Shown in pieces: positions 43,697 to 51,701 of a DNA stretch of 64,000 nucleotides (its first letter is position 1; each line of letters starts with the position of its first letter). Both the position numbers and the translations under genes were made by a program. Origin of the DNA: UMGS1649 sp045659265 (GTDB taxonomy: Bacteria > Bacillota > Clostridia > TANB77 > CAG-465); NCBI GenBank assembly GCA_045659265.1, contig JAZOWO010000131.1, forward strand, positions 9,627 through 73,626. Direction: 5' to 3'. The notes beneath the pieces were generated by a model. It saw nothing but the letters and a program-made list of their open reading frames with translations, did not search any database and was not told the origin of the DNA.

Positions 43697-43912
43697 TTAT
43701 GAGTATATATTAGACTCATCCACTATTTTATCTATTTCGGTTATTAATAAATCTACATAGTTAAGAATGCTATAATAAATTAGAATATCTTCCTTATGTA
43801 ATTTTCTTTCTGTTTCTTTAAAATTATTTTGATATATATTTTCAAGCTCTGTGTATATTGGCTCAAATTTATTTGGATCTTGTTTTCTTCTTAATTTGGT
43901 TTTTGTATACAT
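43697..43912 (-). CDS. Small charged protein, unknown
   Basis: A 71-residue protein with GGAGGT 6 bases before its ATG, which supports its being real. It is rich in Lys, Glu and Tyr, with a predicted long helix (LENIYQNNFKETERKLHKED) and no membrane segment. It lies alone between two terminator or promoter regions and reads against its neighbours. I recognise no family. Confidence 0.6.
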   Translation of the reverse strand: MYTKTKLRRKQDPNKFEPIYTELENIYQNNFKETERKLHKEDILIYYSILNYVDLLITEIDKIVDESNIYS

Positions 43913-44001
43913 ATTTAACCTCCATATTTTAATAATACAACTGTATCATTAAAATTAAAGCATGTAAAGAAAATTAACTAGTTCATTTTAATATAGATTC
44001 C

Positions 44002-44029
44002 TTGTCTTTTGCGTAGGATATAGTATAAT
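44002..44029 (+). promoter_or_regulatory. Promoter of the phosphatase gene
   Basis: TTGTCT (44002-44007), a 16-base spacer, and TATAAT (44024-44029). Confidence 0.65.
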
Positions 44030-44062
44030 TTACTCTAGAGAAAGATAAAGAATGGAGAATAT

Positions 44063-44803
44063 ATGTTACTGTATAGAGATTTAGGTGGAATAAAAAATAA
44101 AGAGGGAAAGACAATAAAAAAAGGTATAATTGTACGTGGAAAAAGTCTATATAAAATAAAGAAAGAAGATATAGAACAAATAAAATCATATAACTTAGCT
44201 AAAGTAATAGATTTAAGAACTGCAGTCGAAGCGGACGAAAAACCAAATAAAATAATAGATGGTATAAAATATTTGCATATGCCAATATTCAAAGAAAAGA
44301 CAGCTGGAATAACTCATGAAAAAGAAGAAAATAAATTAAAAATGTTAAAGAATATGGTTAGTATAGAGAATCTATATAAGCTAATGGTTACAGATAAATA
44401 TTCAATAGAACAACTAAAGAATATAATTCACGAGATAATTAATTCAGACACATATCCAGTGCTATTTCATTGCACAGCAGGAAAAGATAGAACTGGTGTA
44501 GTGGCAATGTTGTTATTAAACATCTTAGATGTAGATGAAAAAACAATAATGAGCAACTATTTAGAAATAAACAAAAAGCATAAACCTAAAGCAAATTTAT
44601 TTTATGTATTAATTAATGTTCTTATGTGGAACAAAGAGTTAGCTAAAAAAGCTAGAAGCTATTATATGGTACATGAATCATATTTAGAGACAGCAATAGA
44701 AGCAATAAAAGAAACATACGGAACAATGGAAAATTATATAAAAGAAGCGCTAGGTGTTACAGATGAAATGAAACAAGCATTTAAGAATAAGGTGTTAGCA
44801 TAG
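44063..44803 (+). CDS. Tyrosine-protein phosphatase, PTP/DSP-like
   Basis: A 246-residue protein with the P-loop HCTAGKDRTG near residue 137, which gives the catalytic Cys and Arg of the C-x5-R motif. The start YRDLGGIKNKEGKTIKKGII and RGKSLYKIKKED, then VIDLRTAVEADEKPN, is the conserved N-terminal part of the bacterial Y_phosphatase3 family (LipA/MptpB-like). It has no signal peptide, so it is cytoplasmic. Substrate (protein or phosphoinositide) is unknown. GGAGA precedes the ATG. Confidence 0.92.
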   Translation: MLLYRDLGGIKNKEGKTIKKGIIVRGKSLYKIKKEDIEQIKSYNLAKVIDLRTAVEADEKPNKIIDGIKYLHMPIFKEKTAGITHEKEENKLKMLKNMVSIENLYKLMVTDKYSIEQLKNIIHEIINSDTYPVLFHCTAGKDRTGVVAMLLLNILDVDEKTIMSNYLEINKKHKPKANLFYVLINVLMWNKELAKKARSYYMVHESYLETAIEAIKETYGTMENYIKEALGVTDEMKQAFKNKVLA

Positions 44804-44858
44804 TAAATAGAAATTAATATATAAATAATAAGTATAGAGTTTAATATTGGAGAGATAA

Positions 44859-45818
44859 ATGATGGAAAATAAAAGTAAAATTTTAATTATAATTGCTGCT
44901 TTTACATTTTTAGTAGGAATTTGCGCTGAAGATGTAGCAACATGCTCTATTTGCCTCACAATTGCATTTATAATTGCCTTTTTATCACTAAAGAAGCATC
45001 TTGAGATAAAAGCTGAGCAAGTTTATAAAGAAAAATGTGATTCTAAAATGAAAAGTATAGAGGATTTACAAAAGGAATTTGATTTATTAAAATTAGAGTA
45101 TGAAAAATTAAATACATTAAAAAATACGAATTTTGATGAAGAATTTTTGAAGAAGAACAAGGAGTTTGATGTTCTATTTTCACAAACTGAAGAATTAAGA
45201 AATATTTTTAATGAGTATAATGTAAAGTATGATGAGTTAAAAAAAGATGTGGATGAAAAGCAGGCAGATTTAGTCAATCTTGAAAATGATAAAAAGAAAA
45301 TAAAAGACGAATGTGAAATGCTAAAATCTGAAAAAGCAGTACTACTTAATAAAAAGAACGATGTAGAACACGAGATAGATTGTTTAAATGAAAAAATTGC
45401 AATGTTATTACCAAAAGTTCCTAAAATATATGAAGTGAGCTTGGAAACTATTGATAATATGGATGGTTTCGCTTTTGAGTTCTTTATTAAAGAATTATTG
45501 GATAAAATTAGTTATAAAAATGTTACTGTTACAAATGGTAGTGGTGATTTCGGAATAGATGTCATTGCGGAAAAAGATGGTATTAAGTATGGATTTCAAT
45601 GTAAGTTATATAGCGATAAAGTAGGGAATAGTGCTGTGCAAGAAGCATATGCTGGAAAAATGCATTATGGATGTAACACTGCTATAGTAATTACAAATAA
45701 TTATTTTACAAATGCAGCAATATCTCAAGCTGAAGAAACAGGAGTTGTATTGTGGGATAGAGATATGCTTGTTAATATGATGAAAGAAGCAAAAATAAAT
45801 TCTAGATTTTCTAACTAA
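44859..45818 (+). CDS. Membrane-anchored Mrr-like restriction endonuclease domain protein
   Basis: A 319-residue protein. Two membrane helices (about 6-21 and 26-44), a coiled coil rich in Lys, Glu and Leu (about 60-180), then an Mrr_cat-type PD-(D/E)xK nuclease domain (about 195-310): MDGFAFEFFIKELLDKI, GSGDFGIDVIAE with the catalytic Asp, and FQCKLY with the QxK motif. Such anchored Mrr-like proteins are known in Firmicutes and may act on foreign or modified DNA at the membrane. Start could also be the adjacent ATG at 44862. It stands alone before a terminator. Confidence 0.85.
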   Translation: MMENKSKILIIIAAFTFLVGICAEDVATCSICLTIAFIIAFLSLKKHLEIKAEQVYKEKCDSKMKSIEDLQKEFDLLKLEYEKLNTLKNTNFDEEFLKKNKEFDVLFSQTEELRNIFNEYNVKYDELKKDVDEKQADLVNLENDKKKIKDECEMLKSEKAVLLNKKNDVEHEIDCLNEKIAMLLPKVPKIYEVSLETIDNMDGFAFEFFIKELLDKISYKNVTVTNGSGDFGIDVIAEKDGIKYGFQCKLYSDKVGNSAVQEAYAGKMHYGCNTAIVITNNYFTNAAISQAEETGVVLWDRDMLVNMMKEAKINSRFSN

Positions 45819-45834
45819 AAATATATGAAGTTTT

Positions 45835-45865
45835 AAAGACTTGCAGTTTGCAGGTCTTTTTTTAG
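45835..45865 (+). terminator. Terminator of the Mrr-like gene
   Basis: AAAGACTTGCA pairs with TGCAGGTCTTT (one G-U), followed by T7. Confidence 0.8.
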
Positions 45866-45903
45866 ATTATAGAATATTTAAACACCAAATTATGTCAAAC
45901 TAG

Positions 45904-45932
45904 TTAACAAATAGCCTTAAATATGGTATAAT
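45904..45932 (+). promoter_or_regulatory. Promoter of the zinc transporter operon
   Basis: TTAACA (45904-45909), a 17-base spacer, and TATAAT (45927-45932). No clear Zur box was recognised. Confidence 0.7.
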
Positions 45933-45950
45933 TAAAGATAGGTGACTTTA

Positions 45951-46868
45951 ATGAAAAAGAATATAGTTATACTAACTATCCTTGTTATATGGGTAATCGT
46001 AGTATTAGTTATAGCAAGTATGGTAGAAACTAAGAGAGATGAAAAATTAAATATTACAACATCATTTTATCCAATGTATGTTGCTACTTTAAATATAACT
46101 GATGGAGTAGAAGATGTAGAAGTTACAAATCTAACAAAAGGAACAACTTCTTGTCTTCATGAGTACTCTTTAACTACAGAAGAGATGGTATCTTTAGTAG
46201 ACAGTGATGCTCTAGTTATAAACGGAGCAGGAATGGAAGGATTTCTTTCAAATGTTATTTCTAATTATTCTAATTTAGAAATAATAGATTCTTCTAAAGG
46301 AATAGAGTTAATGGAAATGGAATGCCGTCATAATCACAATCACGAAGGAGAAGAGAAAGAACATAACTCACATATATTTGTAAGTATAGAAAACTATATT
46401 AAACAAATAGAAAACATTACAGAAGGATTAGTTAAGATAGATAATAATAATGCAGAAAAGTATCTAAATAATTCTAGAGAATATATTAAAGAACTTGAAG
46501 AATTAAAAAAAGAAATAGAAAATACAATTAAATTTTTATCTAACAAAAACATAGTAACATTCCATGAGTCTTTTGATTACTTTGCCAAAGAATTTGGCTT
46601 AAATGTAGTAACTAAAATAGAGAAAGAGCATGGAGAAGCAGCTAGTGCTAGTGAAATAGTACATATAGTAAAAGAAATAAAAGAACATAATGTGAAATGT
46701 ATATTTGTTGAGACTGGATATAATGCAAGCATTGCAAATACAATTGCAAAAGAAGCAAATGTTAAAGTATATGAGCTAAATCCAGTAATATCAGGTAATA
46801 ATAATAAAGATGAATATATAAAAATAATGAGAGCTAACTTAGAAGTTATTAAAGAAGCTTTGAAGTAG
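45951..46868 (+). CDS. znuA: Zinc/metal ABC transporter substrate-binding protein
   Basis: A 305-residue cluster A-I (ZnuA/AdcA) protein from ATG 45951 after AGGTGA. It has an N-terminal hydrophobic anchor but no lipobox cysteine. The domain has TTSFYPMYVATLNIT, GTTSCLHEYSLT with a metal-binding His, and the acidic His-rich loop (CRHNHNHEGEEKEHNSH) around residue 125, typical of zinc binders; later ligands lie in NIVTFHESFDYFAKEFG and FVETGYNA. The ATPase and permease follow. Zinc rather than manganese is inferred from the His-rich loop. Confidence 0.9.
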   Translation: MKKNIVILTILVIWVIVVLVIASMVETKRDEKLNITTSFYPMYVATLNITDGVEDVEVTNLTKGTTSCLHEYSLTTEEMVSLVDSDALVINGAGMEGFLSNVISNYSNLEIIDSSKGIELMEMECRHNHNHEGEEKEHNSHIFVSIENYIKQIENITEGLVKIDNNNAEKYLNNSREYIKELEELKKEIENTIKFLSNKNIVTFHESFDYFAKEFGLNVVTKIEKEHGEAASASEIVHIVKEIKEHNVKCIFVETGYNASIANTIAKEANVKVYELNPVISGNNNKDEYIKIMRANLEVIKEALK

Positions 46869-46879
46869 GAGGGAATACG

Positions 46880-47608
46880 TTGGAAAGAAACGATTGTAAA
46901 CATTGCTGTACAAAAGTAGATAAGCTAACTGTAAAAATAGAAGACACTACAATATTAGATGAAATATCTATGCATATGCATTGTAATGAAACAACAATGC
47001 TTGTAGGTAAAAACGGTGCAGGCAAATCTACATTAGTTAGAGCGATTCTAAATGAAGTGCCATACGAAGGAAGCATTAGCTTTTCTAGTAAACACAACAA
47101 TAGTACAAAATTAACAATAGGTTATGTACCACAAAAAATAGAAATAGAAGCATCACCAATGAGTGTTTATGATTTTATAGCAAGCGTAACAGGGCGTGGT
47201 CCAGTCTGCTTCTATAAATCTAAGAAACAATATGTAAAGATACTTGAACACCTAAAGGAATTTGGTGCAGAAAAATTAATAGACAAAAGAATGTGTGACT
47301 TATCTGGTGGACAAGTCCAAAGAGTATTAATAGCAGCAGCTACAATGCCTTATCCAGAACTATTAATAATGGATGAGCCTGTGTCTGGTATAGATGCTAG
47401 TGGTAAACAAGATTTCTATAAATTAATTGATGAAATTAAGAACACAAAAGATATTGCAATATTAATAATTTCTCATGATTTTGAATATGTAAGACAATAT
47501 GCAGATAAAGTAGTGCTAATAAACAAGAAAGTATTAAAATCTGGAACGCCAGAACAAGTACTAACAAGTTCTGAATTTAAGAATGAATTTGGAATGGAGG
47601 TAGTATAG
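46880..47608 (+). CDS. znuC: Zinc ABC transporter ATP-binding protein
   Basis: A 242-residue ATPase from TTG 46880, 7 bases after AGGAGGG. Walker A is GKNGAGKST near residue 45, the signature is LSGGQVQRVLIAAATMP near 140, and Walker B is LLIMDEPVSGID near 163. The N-terminus carries CKHCCTKVDK, an unusual Cys-rich lead that might bind metal. It is tightly linked to znuA and the permease. Confidence 0.92.
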   Translation: MERNDCKHCCTKVDKLTVKIEDTTILDEISMHMHCNETTMLVGKNGAGKSTLVRAILNEVPYEGSISFSSKHNNSTKLTIGYVPQKIEIEASPMSVYDFIASVTGRGPVCFYKSKKQYVKILEHLKEFGAEKLIDKRMCDLSGGQVQRVLIAAATMPYPELLIMDEPVSGIDASGKQDFYKLIDEIKNTKDIAILIISHDFEYVRQYADKVVLINKKVLKSGTPEQVLTSSEFKNEFGMEVV

Positions 47609-47609
47609 T

Positions 47610-48443
47610 ATGGAAATGATATATAACATAATAGAATTTATATTACCTTTTAGCTTTATGGAATACGATTTTATGAAGAATGCATTACTTGCAATATTCA
47701 TAATTTCACCGCTATTTGGATTAGTTGGAAGTATGATAGTAAACAACAAAATGTCATTCTTCTCAGACGCGTTAGGGCATTCTGCTTTAACAGGAATAGC
47801 ACTTGGTGCGATACTTGGAATAAGTAATTATTCCTTATCTATGGTAATATTTGCAGTAATATTTGCAATACTACTAAATTATATAAAGAACAAAAAAACA
47901 GCATCAACAGATACAATAATTAGTGTATTTTCATCTGTATCTATTGCGTTAGGACTAGTTCTTTTATCTAAATATGGCGGAATAAATAAATATTCTCAGT
48001 ACTTAGTAGGAGATATATTAAGTGTAACTCTAAGCGAAATATTAATGCTGTTAATAATGTTAATAATTACAGTACTAATTTGGTGTAAATTATCCAACAA
48101 GTTAATAACAATAAGTACAGATGTATCTTTAGCTAGAGCTAAAGGAATAAAAGTACAAGTTATTGAAAATATATTTGGAGTACTTATTGCGGTGCTTGTA
48201 ATGCTTACTATAAAATGGGTGGGTATCCTTTTAATAAACGCACTTCTTATATTACCAGCCGCAGCAGCAAGAAATATATCAGGGAATATGAGAGAATATA
48301 CAATATATTCAATAATATTCTCATTAGTAGCTGGATTTACAGGATTAATTCTTTCATATGTATTTGCAGTAGCAACAGGTCCAACCATAGTAGTTATATC
48401 TGGAATAATGTATGCTATTACATTTATATTTAGAAAGAGATAA
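47610..48443 (+). CDS. znuB: Zinc ABC transporter permease
   Basis: A 277-residue membrane protein with eight or so helices, of the ABC-3 (ZnuB) family. Visible features are SFFSDALGHSALTGIALGA near residue 50, the STDTIISVFSSVSIALGLVL block, and TIKWVGILLINALLILPAAAAR near 200, all family signatures. It begins two bases after the ATPase stop and completes the operon. Confidence 0.92.
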   Translation: MEMIYNIIEFILPFSFMEYDFMKNALLAIFIISPLFGLVGSMIVNNKMSFFSDALGHSALTGIALGAILGISNYSLSMVIFAVIFAILLNYIKNKKTASTDTIISVFSSVSIALGLVLLSKYGGINKYSQYLVGDILSVTLSEILMLLIMLIITVLIWCKLSNKLITISTDVSLARAKGIKVQVIENIFGVLIAVLVMLTIKWVGILLINALLILPAAAARNISGNMREYTIYSIIFSLVAGFTGLILSYVFAVATGPTIVVISGIMYAITFIFRKR

Positions 48444-48456
48444 TTTAAATAAAGTA

Positions 48457-48490
48457 AAACCGTGTAGGAAATATCCTACACGGTTTCTTA
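48457..48490. terminator. Terminator between znuB and the MazF-type genes
   Basis: AAACCGTGTAGGA pairs with TCCTACACGGTTT around AATA. T-rich sequence follows mainly on the plus strand. Confidence 0.75.
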
Positions 48491-48538
48491 ATGTGTTTTT
48501 TATTAAGTTTTAGTTTAACAATATTGTATTAACAATGT

Positions 48539-50044
48539 TTAACCGTTAACCGCTTTAGCAAAAAGCTTAAGCAGAGAGGTTATAGCGAGTCTGTTGTAAG
48601 GAGCAAGCTCTTGTTTGGATGCTGTCCAACTTCTGAAGGCTTCCTTAAGGCCATCTTTTACGACATCTTCTGTAAGTTCAGAGTTTGTCTTCATAACTTC
48701 AGCGATGATGTTTTCGTAAGTGATTCGCTTAATAGAAGTAGAAGCAAGGAATGCTTCGTTAATAAGCGGATTATCTGTAGGCATACCGATTGCTTCAAGG
48801 AAGGTACGAGTATTACCTAAAATAGAACCGCCTACTTCAATTTGCTTTAGCGCATCTCCAACAACCACAAGAATAACATCTTCTGCTGTTTGTCCTTTGG
48901 GAAGGGTAGATGAAACAACTTCAGAAGGAGTAGTTGTGGGATTGCTGGTTTCTGCTACCAATGAGGGTTCTTCAGTAAGAATGGGTTCGCTTGCTTCGGG
49001 CTCATCTTCAAAAATCATTTCGGGATCGGTGTCTTCAATATCTTCAAAGAGATGTTCGAAGTTTGCGCTGTAGTCTCTTGCTTTTGGAAGCAGTGTAACC
49101 AAATCGTACAAGAAATTAGGCTTTGCTTTTCCTACCACTGTCTGAAGTCTTTCTGCGCGCAGGTAGCGACCTTTATCCAGAAGAGCGGTGCCGCCGTAGT
49201 ATTGCTCGTAGTAGTAATCTACATCGACATCTCTGTGGAAGGTAATGTATACCTTTGCATCAATATCTTCGGTAGCTTTAGTGATAGGAACAATGTATAC
49301 CATTTTGTCTGCGGTGATATCAAGGACGATGCCAAGAACATGGCTGCCGTTGATTTCGCGCGGAAGATGAGTGCCGAAGTAACAGTCTACAACATCACCA
49401 ACAGAGAATTCGATGATATTGGGGTCGGTGTACTTAAGACTCATCTCGCGAATCGCTGTCCAAATGTGGTTTACGATTTCTTTTTCGTTTCCGCATTGCT
49501 TATACATTGCCCAATAAGCTGTTCTAAGAAGCTTGTTCATAGCAGCTTCGATTGCAGGGTTCTGGAATTCGATTTTCTTAACGATAAGATCGTCTTCGCT
49601 CTGAGGACCGACTACCTTTTGCTCGGGCGGGAATACTTCTATAGAAACAACTTCGCGTTCACCGCTTTCTTCGCCTTGGAGTTCTTCGGTAGGAACTTCG
49701 CATCCTTCAGGGTGCTCTTCGGAAAATTCTGTGACAGAAACTACCTCGCGGTTGTCGCTAGGCTCCGTAGTTCCTTCAGGCGGAAATTCCACAATAGAAA
49801 GAACAGTATCTTCTTCGGGGAATTCTTCATCTACAAGGTTGTCTACTTCTACACCCAAGAGTACATAGTACTCATTGATGAGATCAATAACAGGATCAAT
49901 GAGATCGTCATGGACGTTCTCAACGGTGACATAACCGTTTTCTACATCAAGATAAAGCTTGCACTTTATCTTAGTAACCGCTTTAAGGAGCGGAGATATG
50001 TTTCCATCTTTGGGGCCGTTTACTTTAAATGTGAGTCTATTCAT
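48539..50044 (-). CDS. Degenerate MazF-like / Spo0A-C-like protein
   Basis: A 501-residue paralog of the upstream gene, overlapping it by eight bases. A small alpha/beta domain (about 1-70) comes first, then an acidic linker with three short repeats (VLSIVEFPPE, VVSVTEFSEE, VVSIEVFPPE), a helical part (about 155-205), a MazF-like SH3-type domain (about 212-325: FSVGDVVDCYFGTHL, then GIVLDIT and VYIVPIT), a Pro/Thr/Glu linker, and a helical C-terminal domain (about 385-500) that aligns with the Spo0A-C-like domain of its neighbour. The GG(V)RP arginine of true MazF is missing here. Codon use is GC-rich (row 49621-49680 is 31/60). Function unknown. Confidence 0.7.
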   Translation of the reverse strand: MNRLTFKVNGPKDGNISPLLKAVTKIKCKLYLDVENGYVTVENVHDDLIDPVIDLINEYYVLLGVEVDNLVDEEFPEEDTVLSIVEFPPEGTTEPSDNREVVSVTEFSEEHPEGCEVPTEELQGEESGEREVVSIEVFPPEQKVVGPQSEDDLIVKKIEFQNPAIEAAMNKLLRTAYWAMYKQCGNEKEIVNHIWTAIREMSLKYTDPNIIEFSVGDVVDCYFGTHLPREINGSHVLGIVLDITADKMVYIVPITKATEDIDAKVYITFHRDVDVDYYYEQYYGGTALLDKGRYLRAERLQTVVGKAKPNFLYDLVTLLPKARDYSANFEHLFEDIEDTDPEMIFEDEPEASEPILTEEPSLVAETSNPTTTPSEVVSSTLPKGQTAEDVILVVVGDALKQIEVGGSILGNTRTFLEAIGMPTDNPLINEAFLASTSIKRITYENIIAEVMKTNSELTEDVVKDGLKEAFRSWTASKQELAPYNRLAITSLLKLFAKAVNG

Positions 50045-51503
50045 TAACTAATTCTCCTTTGGTCTTTATTAAGTTGTTGATTAAGCGAATAAAATCGCTA
50101 GTGGGAGCTTTTTTCATCTTAAAGTTTTCCTTAACTCTTGCAACAATAAGCCTTTGGATTTCAGAAGGAACTGTTTCAGGATGAATCTTGTTTACAAGAT
50201 TTGAAAGAGTTTCCAAATTGTAATACTGACATCTAAGACTTGCAAAAATTGCATCGTTTAAGAATTCTACACCACGTCTTGTAGCATCAAATCCGAAAAT
50301 CTCAAGCAGAATCTTCACCTTATCCTTATCTGACATAGTATCACTTGCGATGTTATATATATCTTGCATATTTGCAAACTTTAACAGCTCGCGTTGAACT
50401 TCATTCAGTTCTTCGATGCTCTGTCTTACAGGTACAGGTTTGGGTGGTTCTGTCTTAATTTTAGAAATTTGCTTTTCTCTAGGATCGTAATCCTGATCTT
50501 TCCTAAAAGTACTCTTTTTCTTCTTTTTAGGAGTGGGTGCAGGGGTCGCGATTTTAACCTTAGGTGCTGTAACTTGTTTTGTAGATTGAGTAGTCGGACT
50601 TTTAGCTGGTACATTAACAGGTTGCTTGCTTGTAATGGCAGGTCTCGTTTCCTTAACAGGTGTAACGATTTTGACTTCATCTTCTTTTTCCTCTGTTGTG
50701 AGACTTAAAGAAGTACAGATGAAGCTTGAAAGCTCATCCATAAAAGAATCTGTCATTGTACCTAAATACTGCATAAAGCGGGTTTTGTCTACTGTCTGAA
50801 TTTGTTCTGCAAGAGCAGTACTATATCCAGAAGAAAGACCATTGATAGCTTTAGGATAATCCACCATATTTTCTTCCGTAAATTTGAAAGTATAATGGGT
50901 GGGAAGATACTTAGGCTTATACCTTGTAGTAAAAGGAATTACAATTGTGGTAGGAGAGTATTTATTTCCTTTATCGTTTTGGATGACAATAACAGGTCTA
51001 ACACCTCCTTGCTCGGAACCGATTGCATCACCTAAATCGCAACGATATATTTGACCTCGTTTTACAAGTCTAGGTTTATGCGGCTTTTCTGACATAGTAA
51101 TTTCTTCAACTACGGGTTCTGCAGATTGTTCTTCAATTTCAGGTTCGATACAGATGGTTTCTGAAGTTGCTTCTTGAACAGGGACTTTTTCTTCATCCTT
51201 TTTAGCTTGAATAGAAGTATCTGAAGCATGAATGTTGTGGTGTGCTTTTGCAATAAACATTGGTGTGGGATTTGTTTTGTTATACGAGTAATTAATAAAG
51301 TTTGTTTTACTAGTATAATTCTGTACACCAACAACAGTTACCATACTAGCAAGTGAGTCTAAAAGTTCGTCGGGTAATGTGCCATCGAGGTAAATGGTAT
51401 CGTTATCAATCTTTGCTTTAATTTTGTATTTTACCAGCAATTTCGTGACTTCGCATACATTTACATCTTTAGAAAGTAATAGTAACAAAATCTGTTCCTC
51501 CAT
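50037..51503 (-). CDS. MazF endoribonuclease domain fused to a Spo0A-C-like DNA-binding domain
   Basis: A 488-residue protein. Residues 1-70 form a small alpha/beta domain. After an acidic linker, residues 146-270 match MazF: VKRGQIYRCDLGDA, GSEQGGVRPVIVIQNDKGN, SPTTIVIPFT and LAEQIQTVDKTRFMQYLG, close to B. subtilis MazF. The catalytic pair appears kept as Arg169 and Thr192. A basic Pro/Lys linker (about 275-360) leads to residues 393-485, which resemble the Spo0A effector domain: FGFDATRRGVEFLNDAI for IGVPAHIKGYLYLREAI, PSEIQRLIVARVKENF for PSRVERAIRHAIEVAW, and APTSDFIRLINNLI for KPTNSEFIALVADKL. No MazE gene lies beside it. The start is uncertain: the best ribosome site serves a two-codon frame 42 bases upstream. 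Confidence 0.8.
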   Translation of the reverse strand: MEEQILLLLLSKDVNVCEVTKLLVKYKIKAKIDNDTIYLDGTLPDELLDSLASMVTVVGVQNYTSKTNFINYSYNKTNPTPMFIAKAHHNIHASDTSIQAKKDEEKVPVQEATSETICIEPEIEEQSAEPVVEEITMSEKPHKPRLVKRGQIYRCDLGDAIGSEQGGVRPVIVIQNDKGNKYSPTTIVIPFTTRYKPKYLPTHYTFKFTEENMVDYPKAINGLSSGYSTALAEQIQTVDKTRFMQYLGTMTDSFMDELSSFICTSLSLTTEEKEDEVKIVTPVKETRPAITSKQPVNVPAKSPTTQSTKQVTAPKVKIATPAPTPKKKKKSTFRKDQDYDPREKQISKIKTEPPKPVPVRQSIEELNEVQRELLKFANMQDIYNIASDTMSDKDKVKILLEIFGFDATRRGVEFLNDAIFASLRCQYYNLETLSNLVNKIHPETVPSEIQRLIVARVKENFKMKKAPTSDFIRLINNLIKTKGELVNE

Positions 51504-51536
51504 GAGTTTATTTGTTTTAGCGCGATTTCTTTTCTG

Positions 51537-51560
51537 CTACAACATAATTTTTTCTCCTTT
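51537..51560 (-). promoter_or_regulatory. Strong ribosome site with a two-codon minimal ORF (ATG TTG TAG)
   Basis: On the minus strand AAAGGAG is followed by ATG (51545-51543), TTG, TAG (51539-51537). This lies exactly in frame with the MazF-Spo0A gene, whose ATG is 14 codons later and has no ribosome site of its own. Confidence 0.6.
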
Positions 51561-51578
51561 TAATAATATATTTTTTGC

Positions 51579-51600
51579 CGTCTAACATAGTAAGTTAGAC
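51579..51600 (-). promoter_or_regulatory. Leader hairpin of the MazF-Spo0A gene
   Basis: GTCTAAC and GTTAGAC pair around a seven-base loop, between the promoter and an AT-rich run, the same layout as in the other high-GC genes. Confidence 0.5.
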
Positions 51601-51621
51601 CAAAGACAAAATTGCTCATAC

Positions 51622-51650
51622 ATTATACCACAAAGTTATGTAAAATACAA
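51622..51650 (-). promoter_or_regulatory. Promoter of the MazF-Spo0A operon
   Basis: Minus strand TTGTAT (51645-51650), a 17-base spacer, and TATAAT (51622-51627). The -35 box follows directly on the T-tail of the tyrS terminator. Confidence 0.75.
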
Positions 51651-51654
51651 TAAA

Positions 51655-51680
51655 AACGCATACTTTACAGTATGCGTTAA
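51655..51680 (-). terminator. Terminator of tyrS
   Basis: AACGCATACT and AGTATGCGTT form a perfect stem, followed on the minus strand by TTTTTATT. Confidence 0.85.
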
Positions 51681-51701
51681 AATCTCATATTATATATTTG
51701 A

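Noticed and set aside
49052..50047. 331-residue plus-strand frame opposite the degenerate MazF-like gene
   Set aside because: Cys- and Phe-rich composition typical of a shadow frame, no ribosome site, and the minus-strand frame has clear domains and a gene overlap.
48539..51503. Classic mazEF toxin-antitoxin module
   Set aside because: No small MazE-like gene precedes the MazF domain, and the domain lies in the middle of a 488-residue protein rather than standing alone.
51537..51539. TAG read as a recoded sense codon (pyrrolysine or similar)
   Set aside because: TAG is used as an ordinary stop elsewhere (for example rarA and rpsU's neighbours), and no recoding machinery is visible. A minimal ORF or mutation is simpler.
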